Shown piece by piece: positions 18,501-27,500 of a stretch of DNA of 64,000 nucleotides; the first letter of the stretch is position 1; the number at the start of each line of letters is the position of its first letter. Under the pieces are notes generated by a model, which had not been told where the DNA came from, searched no databases, and saw only the letters and a list, made by a program, of their open reading frames with translations. This stretch comes from Streptomyces taklimakanensis (GTDB taxonomy: Bacteria > Actinomycetota > Actinomycetes > Streptomycetales > Streptomycetaceae), in assembly GCF_009709575.1 (NCBI RefSeq), contig NZ_WIXO01000001.1, positions 4,652,001 through 4,716,000 on the forward strand, written 5' to 3'. The position numbers and the translations under genes are program-made.

Positions 18501-21500
18501 GGCCTGCCGCGGCGCAGTGCCGGGGCCAGCACGCCGGGCTCCTCGGTCAGCGCCGTGCGCGTCAGCGCGGTCAGGACGCCATCGGGGCCGAGTTCGACGA
18601 AGTGCGCCACGCCCTGCGCCCGCAGGGACCGCACACCGTCGTGGAAACGCACCGTCCGCCGGATGTGCTGCGCCCAGTAGTCGGGCGAGGTCAGATGTTC
18701 GTCCGTGGCGAGGTCACCGGTGGTGTCGGAGACGACCGGGATCGTCGGCGGCCGGAACGTCAACCCCTTCGCCACAGCCCGGAACGCGTCGAGGACGTCG
18801 TCCATGTGCGGTGAGTGGAAGGCGTGGCTGACCGTCAGGCGCCGGGTGCGCACGCCCTGCCGGTCCCACTGCGCCACCAGCTCGTCGACGGCCTCGGCGT
18901 CACCGGAGACCACTACCGCGCGCGGACCGTTCACGGCGGCCACGGCGACCGTCCCGGCGTCCTCGTCGCGCGCCTGCAGTGCCCGCAGGACCTCGTCCTC
19001 GCCCGCCTCGACAGCGACCATCGCCCCGCCGGCGCGGGCCGCCCGCATCAGCCGGCCGCGTGCGGCCACCAGGACGGCCGCGTCGGCCAGGTCCAGTACG
19101 CCCGACACATGCGCGGCGGCCACCTCGCCCACGGAATGGCCGAGGACGACGTCCGGGGTGACGCCGTGGTGCTCGAACCAGCGGAACAGTGCCACCTCCA
19201 GCGCGAACAGCGCGGCCTGGGTGAAGTCGGTGCGGTCCAGCAGCGCGGCCTGTGCGCTGCCCTCGGTGGCGAACAGAACGTCCTTCAACGGCTGCTCCAG
19301 CGCTCCGTCGAGGTGGTCGCACACCTCGTCGAGGGCCCGTGCGAACACCGGGGAGGACGCGTACAGCTCACGCCCCATGCCCGGTCGCTGGCTGCCCTGT
19401 CCGGTGAAGAGGAAGGCCGTACGGCCCGGCGGGACGGCACGGCCGCGCAGCACCCGCGGGGAGGGGCGGCCCTGTGCGAGCGCGTCGAGCCCGTCGAGCA
19501 GGTCGTCTCGCGCGCCGCCGACGACGACGGCGCCGTGCTCCATGACGGAACGTCCGCTCGCCAGTGTCCGGGCGACGTCCGCGGCCTCGACGTCCGGACG
19601 CCCGTTCAGGTGGGCGTGCAGCCGCGCCGCCTGCGCGCGCAACGCGTCCTCGTCGCGGGCGCTGAGGACCCAGGGGACCGCGCCCGAAGACGAGCCGGTG
19701 CCCGTGCGCGCCTCAGGGGCCGGCGCAGGGGGCTGCTCGATGATCACGTGGGCGTTTGTGCCGCTGATGCCGAAGGAGGAGACACCGGCCCGGCGCGGCC
19801 CGCCCTCCCCGGGCCAGGCCCGGGGGCCGGCGAGCAGCTCCACCGCGCCCGACGTCCAGTCGACGTGCGGGGTGGGCTCCTCCAGATGCAGCGACCCGGG
19901 CAGCACACCGTGCTCCATCGCCTTGATCATTTTGATGACACCGCCGACGCCCGCCGCCGCCTGCGCGTGACCGATGTTCGACTTCAGCGAGCCCAGCCAC
20001 AGCGGGCGGCCGTCCGCGGGGCGCTCCTGCCCGTACGTGTTGAGCAGCGCCGTCGCCTCGATCGGATCGCCCAGCGTGGTGCCCGTGCCGTGCGCCTCGA
20101 CCGCGTCGATGTCCGCCGGGCCGAGCCCGGCGTCGGCCAGCGCCTCACGGATCACCCGTTCCTGGGAGGGGCCGTTGGGTGCCGTCAGGCCGTTGCTGGC
20201 GCCGTCCTGGTTGACGGCCGAGCCGCGCACCACCGCCAGAACCCGGTGGCCTCGCCGCCGGGCGTCGGACAGCCGTTCCAGCACGAGTACGCCGACGCCC
20301 TCGGACCAGCCGGTGCCGTCGGCGGACGCCGAGAACGACTTGCAGCGGCCGTCCGCGGCCAGTCCGCGCTGCCGCGAGAACTCCACGAACGTCGTCGGCT
20401 GAGCCATCACCGTCACCCCGCCCGCCAGGGCCAGATCGCACTCGCCGCCGCGCAGCGCGTTCGCCGCCAGGTGCAGTGCGACCAGGGAGGAGGAACAGGC
20501 CGTGTCCACGGTGATGGCCGGGCCCTGCAGGCCGTAGTTGTACGCCACCCGGCCCGACAGCACGCTGGAGAGGTTCCCGGCGAGCAGGAAGCCCTCGAAC
20601 TCGCCCGCCGCCGCGGACACCCGCGCCGCGTAGTCGTCGTACATGGCGCCCGCGAACACGCCCGTGGAGCTGCCCCGCAGTTCGGCCGGGTCGATCCCGG
20701 CGCTCTCGAACGCCTCCCACACGGTCTCCAGCAGCAGCCGCTGCTGCGGATCGGTTGCCGTCGCCTCACGCGGCGACATCCCGAAGAACGCGGCGTCGAA
20801 GAGGTCGGCGTCGTGCAGGAAACCGCCGTGCCGGGTGTAGCTGGTGCCGGTGCGCTCCGGGTCGGGGTCGTACAGGGCCGCCAGGTCCCAGCCGCGGTTC
20901 ACGGGGAACTCGCTCACCGCGTCCACCCCATCGGCGACCAGCCGCCACAACTCCTCCGGGGAGGCGACCCCGCCGGGGTAGCGGCAGGCCATGCCGACGA
21001 TCGCGATCGGCTCGCCGTCCGCCGGCCGGGCGCGGACGGGCGCGACCGGCGCGGGCCGCTCCTCGGCCGTCACCAGGGTCAGCAGGTACTCGGCGACGGC
21101 GCGTGGCGCCGGGTGGTCGAAGACGAGCGTGGCGGGCAGCCGCAGCCCGGTGGCCCGGCCCAGCTCGTTGCGCAGTTCCACCGAGGCCATCGAGTCGAAT
21201 CCGATGTCCTTGAACGCCCGTTCGGGGACGACGGCCCCCGCCCCGCTGTGCCCGAGAACGGCGGCGACCTTGGCGCGCACCAGGTCGAGCACGACCTCGG
21301 CCCGCTCTTCGGCGGGCAGCGTCGCCGTCTGCCGAACCCAGTCGGATCCGTCGGCGCCGCCGGTACGGTGTGCCGCGGTGCGCCGGGCCGTGCGGCCCGG
21401 CAGCAGGTCGCGCAGCAGCGGGTGCGCGGGGCCCGTCTCGGGAGGCCGTACCGTGACCGGGGCGAGCAGCGGGTCGCCGACCGTCAGCGCCGAGTCGAAC

Positions 21501-24500
21501 AGGGCGAGGCCCTCTTCGGCGGTGAGCGGCGGCAGACCGGCCCGCCTCCAGCGGGCGCGTTCGGCGTCGGTGAGGGCGGCGCCCATGCCGCTGCCGGTGT
21601 CCCACAGGCCCCACGCCAGCGAGACCGCCGGCAGCCCCAGGGCGTGGCGGTGGCAGGCCAGGGCGTCCAGGCAGGTGTTGGCCGCGGCGTAGTTGCCCTG
21701 ACCGGCGGTGCCGAGCAGTCCGGACACCGAGGAGAACAGGACGAAGGCCGCCAGGTCCGCCCCGGCGGTCAGCTCGTGCAGGTGCCAGGCCGCGTCCGCC
21801 TTGGGGCCGAGGACGGTGCCCAGCCGCTCAGGGGTGAGGGACAGTACGGTGGCGTCGTCGAGGACTCCGGCGGCGTGCACGACAGCGGTCAGCGGGTGCG
21901 TGTCCGGGACGGAGTCGAGCAGTACGGCGAGGGAGTCGCGGTCGGCGACGTCCACCGTGGCGAGCCGCACCTCGGCGCCCAGTTCGCCCAGTTCGCGGGC
22001 GAGGTCGGCGGCGCCCGGTGCGTCCGCTCCGCGTCGGCCGGCCAACAGCAGATGTCGTACGCCGTGGCGGGTCACCAGGTGGCGGGCGAACAGGGCGCCG
22101 AGCCCGCCTGTGCCACCGGTGACAAGGACGGTGCCGTCGGGGTCGAGCCGCGGCGGCGCGGCGTCGGGCAGCGGGCGGACGGGAGCGAGCCGCGGGACCA
22201 ACGCCGTACCGGCGCGTACGGCGGTCTCGGGCTCCCCGCCGGCCAACGCCGCCCGCAGCGCGGCCCCACTCGACCCGTCTTCGTCGGCGGGGTCGACGTC
22301 GATGAGCAGCAGCCGGTCCGGGTGCTCGGAGCGCACCGCGCGGACCAGGCCCCAGACGGCCGCGGCGGCCGCATCGACGATGTCCTCGGCGGGCAACGCC
22401 GCGACGGCACCCCGGGTGACGACCGCAAGCCGGGAGTTCGCGAACCGCTCGTCCGCCAGGAACACCTGGAGACCGGCCAGCACCCGGGCGGCCGTCGCAT
22501 GCCGGTCGCCCGGGACCCCGGCCGCCCGCAGGACGACCACCTCCGCCGGTTCCGCCCGCGCGAGGTCCTCACCGGCCTCCGTCCACGCGGGCGGCGGCCC
22601 GGCCGGCCCGTCGGCGGCGGGCTTCCAGTCGAGCCGGTACAGGGACCCGGCCGCGACGGACGTCGTGAGGCGGTCCTGCGCCACCGGGCGCAGGGTCAGC
22701 GACTCGATGTCGGCGACGGGCGCCCCGGCCGGATCGGTCAGCGACACGCTCACCGTGTCGGCACCCAGGCGGCTGATCCGGGCCCGCAGCGCGGTGGCGC
22801 CGCTCGCGTGCACGGTCACGCCGGACCAGGCGAAGGGCAGCCGGATGGCGCCGTCGTCATCCGGCGGTGCCGCGGCCAGCACGAGCGGGTGGAGCACGGC
22901 GTCCAGCAGGGCGGGGTGCACCCCGAACCGGCCGGCCGCCTCGTGCAGTTCCTCCGGCAGCCGTACCTCGGCGTACACGTCCGCGCCGTCGTCCCGTACG
23001 GACACGAGGTTGCGGAACGCGGGCCCGTAGCCGTAGCCGAGCGCGTCGAGGCGGGCGTAGACGTCGTCCACCGGCTGCGGGGTGCCGGACGCGGGGTCGG
23101 CGACCGGGCGGTCGGCGGGAGCCTGGGCGCCGAGTGTGCCGGAGGCGTGCCGGGTCCAGGCCCGTACGGGCGTGTCGTCGCCGTCCGGTGCGGAGTGTAC
23201 GGTGAACGCCCGCCGGCCCGAGGCGTCCGGCGCCTTCACGCCGACCTGGATCCGTACCGCCCCGGTCGCGGGCAGCGGCAGCGGCGACTCCAGGGCCAGG
23301 TCCTCCACGTGCGGGACACCGACCCGGTCGCCGGCGGCGAAGGCCAGTTCCAGGAACGCGGTGGCGGGCAGCAGCACGGTGCCTGCGATGACGTGGTCGG
23401 CCAGCCACGGCTGGGCGGCCACCGAGACACGGCTGGTCAGTACGGCCTCCTCGCGTTCGGCGAGGTCCACGACCGCGGAGAGCAGCGGATGGCCGGCCGT
23501 GTCGAGGCCGAACCCACGCGCTCCGGCGGCGGACTGCGACGCCAGCCAGAAGGTGCGGCGGTGGAAGGCGTAGGTGGGCAGGTCGACCGGCGTGCCGCCG
23601 GGGAAGAACGTCGTCGCGTCCAGCGGCGCCCCGGCCGTGTGGGCGCGGGCGATGCCCTCGGCGACGCTCTCCGCCTCCGGGCGGCCGGCCCGCATCAGCG
23701 GTACGGCGGTGAACGCGTCGTCGTCGGCGGCGGCGCGCGCGAGTGGCGCCAGGACGGCGTCGGGGCCGACTTCGACGGCCACGGTGACGCCCTGTCGCCG
23801 CAGCTCGCGCGCGGCGTCCAGCCAGCGCACGGTCGCACGGATCTGACCGGTCCAGTAGTCCGGGGAGGTCAACTCGTCGGTGGTGGCGAGCCGGCCGGTG
23901 ACGGTGGAGACGACGGGCAGGACCGGCGGGTGGTAGGTCAGCTCGGCGGTGACCGCCCGGAACTCGTCCAGGACGCCGTCCATGTGCGGCGAGTGGAAGG
24001 CGTGGCTCACCGTCAGCCGTGTCGTCCTGCGGCCACGCTCCCGCCACGCCGCGGCCACCTCCTCGGTGGCCTCGGCGTCTCCCGAGATCACCACGGAACG
24101 CGGACCGTTGACCGCGGCGACGGCCGGCTCCGACCGGTCGACGAGGTCGGCGAGGATCTCCTCCTCCGTGGCCTGCACGGCGATCATGGCACCACCGGGC
24201 GGAGCGGCTTGCATCAGCCGGCCCCGGGCGGCGACCAGTGTGGCGGCGTCGGCGAGGGAGAGCACACCGGCCGCATGGGCCGCGGTCACCTCGCCGATGG
24301 AATGACCGGCCAGCAGGTGAGGCGTCATCCCGTGGTGGCGCAGCAGGCGGAACAGCGCGGTCTCCACGGCGAACAGCGCGGGCTGGGTGTAACGGGTGTC
24401 GTCCAGCAGGGCGGTGACCTCGCTGTCCGCTGTGGCGGACAGCACCTCGCTCAGCGGCACCGGCAGCAGCCCCTCGAACGCGGCGCACACCTCGTCCAGG

Positions 24501-27500
24501 GCGGCGGCGAACACCGGGTGCGCCGCGTGCAGCGCACGGCCCATGCCGATGCGCTGGGCGCCCTGCCCGGTGAACAGGAACGCCGTGCGGCCCGCACCCG
24601 CCGCGCTGCCCGTGATCAGGCCCGGGTGGTCCGGGGCATCCCCGTCGGCGAGTGTGGACAGCGCGGCGAGCCGCTCGGGCAGGCCCGTGCCGAGCAGTAC
24701 GGCCCGCTGCTCGAATGCCGTGCGGGTGGCGGCCAGGGACCAGCCGACGGCCGTGTCGTCGGCGTCGGGCCCCAGGTGCCGCCGCAGCCGGTCCGCCTGG
24801 GCGCTGAGCGCGGTGGTGTCACGGGCGGAGAGGACCCACGGGGTCGGGAAGGAGGCGCCGGTCGGCGCCTCCCCGGCCGTGCGGGTGCCCTTGGGGCTCC
24901 CGGCGTCCTCGCCGTCCGTCCGGTGGCCGTCTGTGTCCTGCGGGTCGTGCGGGTCGTGCGCGCCCTGCCCGCCGTCCTCCAGGACGACGTGGGCGTTGGT
25001 GCCGCTGATGCCGAAGGAGGAGACGGCGGCGCGGCGCGGCCGGCCGGTCGCGGGCCACTGCCTGGCCTCGGTCAGCAGGGCGACGGTCCCGGCCGACCAG
25101 TCCACGCGCGGGGTCGGCTCGTTCACGTGCAGCGTGCGCGGCAGCACGCCGTGCCGCATGGCCTCCACCATTTTGATCACACCGCCCACCCCGGCGGCGG
25201 CCTGGGCGTGACCGATGTTGGACTTCAGCGAACCGAGCCAGACGGGTTCGAGCCCGCCGCGGTCGCTGCCGTAGGTGGCGATGAGCGCCTCGGCCTCGAT
25301 CGGGTCGCCGAGCGTGGTGCCGGTGCCGTGGGCCTCCACCACGTCGATGTCCGCCGGGCCCAGGCCGGCGTCGGCCAGGGCCCGGCGGACCACCCGTTGC
25401 TGGGCGAGGCCGCTCGGGGCGGTCAGCCCGTTGCTGGCGCCGTCCTGGTTGACGGCCGACCCCCGGACGACCGCCAGGACCCGGTGGCCGTTGCGGCGGG
25501 CGTCGGAGAGCCGCTCCACGAGCAGCATGCCGACGCCCTCACCCCAGCCGGTGCCGTCGGCGGACGCGGAGAAGGACTTGCAGCGGCCGTCCGCGGCCAG
25601 CCCACGCTGCCGGGAGAACTCCACGAACATGCCGGGGGACGACATCACCGCGGCGCCGCCCGCGAGCGCCAGGTTCGTCTCCCCGGACCGCAGCGACCGG
25701 ATCGCCAGGTGCAGTGCGACCAACGAGGAGGAACAGGCCGTGTCCGCGGTCACCGCCGGCCCGAGCAGACCGAGCTGGTAGGCGATCCGGCCCGACATCA
25801 CGCTCGCCGTGCTGCCGGTCAGTACATGCCCCTGCACGCTCTCGGGCGCGTCCTGCATCCGGGGCCCGTACTCCAGGGAGGTCGCGCCCACGAAGACGCC
25901 GGTGCGGGTGCCGCGCAGCTCCTCGGGGAGCAGCCCGGCCCGCTCCACGGCCTCCCAGGAGGTCTCCAGGAGCAGCCGCTGCTGTGGATCCATGGCGAGC
26001 GCCTCGCGCGGCGAGATGCCGAAGAAGTCGGCGTCGAACTCGCCGGCCCCGGCGAGGAACCCGCCGTGCCGGACCGCGCTCTTGCCCGGCCGGCCCGGAT
26101 CGGGGTCGTACAGATCGTCGTCCCAGCCCCGGTCCCGCGGGAAGGGGCCGACGGCGTCGACGCCCTCGGACACCATCTGCCACAGGTCCTCGGGCGAGGC
26201 CACGCCGCCGGGGTAGCGACACGCCATGCCGATGATGGCGATCGGCTCGTCACCGTACGCGTCCGCGGCGGCGTCCGGTACGTCGTCGGTGGCGCCGAGC
26301 AGCTCCGCCTCGACGAACGCGGCCAGCCGGTGAGGGGTGGGGTGGTCGAAGACCAGCCCGGTGGGCAGCCGCAGGCCGGTCGCGTCGGCGAGAGCCGTGC
26401 CCAGCTCCGTCGTCATCAGGGAGGTGAAGCCCAGCTCCTGGAAAGTCGTGTGCCGGTCGACCGGCTCGTCGCCCGTGTACCGGAGCACCGTGGTGACGTG
26501 CTCGGCGACCAGGTCGGCCACGGCCCGGCGGCGGTCGGCCTCGGACATCGCCCGCAGCCGCTCGGCGAACTCGCCGCCGTGGGCCGCCGCGGGTGCCGCC
26601 TCGTCGGCCGCGCCCCGGACGGGCACCCTCCCGGGACGCTGCGCGCCGGCCCCGGCAGGCCCGTCCGGCGTCCGGTGGGCGGTGCGCGGCTCGTCGTCGA
26701 CGTCGTCCAGCCAGTGTCGGGTCCGCTGGAAGGCGTACGTCGGCAGGGCGATACGGCGTCCGCCCGTCCCGTGCAGGAAGCCGGTCCAGTCGACCGGTGC
26801 GCCGTGGACGTGTGCGGTGGCCAGCGCGGTGACGAACGCGGTCGGTTCCGGGCGGTCCCGGCGCAGCAGCGGCACCGCGGCCAGTTCCTCGACCGACTGT
26901 CCGGACAGCGGGGCCAACACCGCGTCGGGGCCGACCTCGACCAGTGTGGCCACGCCCTGGGCGTGCAGCGTGCGCACGGCGTCGGAGAAGCGGACCGTGC
27001 CGCGCAGTTGGGCGGCCCAGTAGTCGGCGGTGCGCAGGTCGTCACCACCGGCCACGGCGCCGGTCAGCGTCGACACCACGGGGATGCGCGGTGTGTGGTA
27101 AGTGAGGGCGGACGCGGCTCGGCGGAAGTCGTCCAGGACGCCGTCCATGTGCGGCGAGTGGAAGGCATGGCTGACCGTCAGCCGTCGTACCCGTCGTCCC
27201 CGGTCGCTCAGCAGCGCCGCCACCTCGGCGGCATCCTCGGCGTCCCCTGCGATCACGGCGGCCTGCGGCGCGTTGACCGCGGCAAGGGACAGCCCCGGCC
27301 GCCCAGCGAGCAGCTCGGTCACCTCGGCCTCGTCCGCCGCGACCGCGATCATCGCCCCGCCGCCGGGCGCGGCCTGCATCAGTCGTGCCCGGGCCGCGAC
27401 CAGCGCGGCGGCGTCCGGCAGGTCCAGCACCCCGGCGACGTGCGCGGCGGCGAGTTCGCCGATGGAATGCCCGGCCACGAGGTCGGGCCGCAGCCCGAAC

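Noticed and set aside
22150..23500. An enoylreductase between DH and KR in the loading synthase
   Set aside because: No ER NADPH motif occurs between the DH and KR of either module; the segment is the structural KR half.
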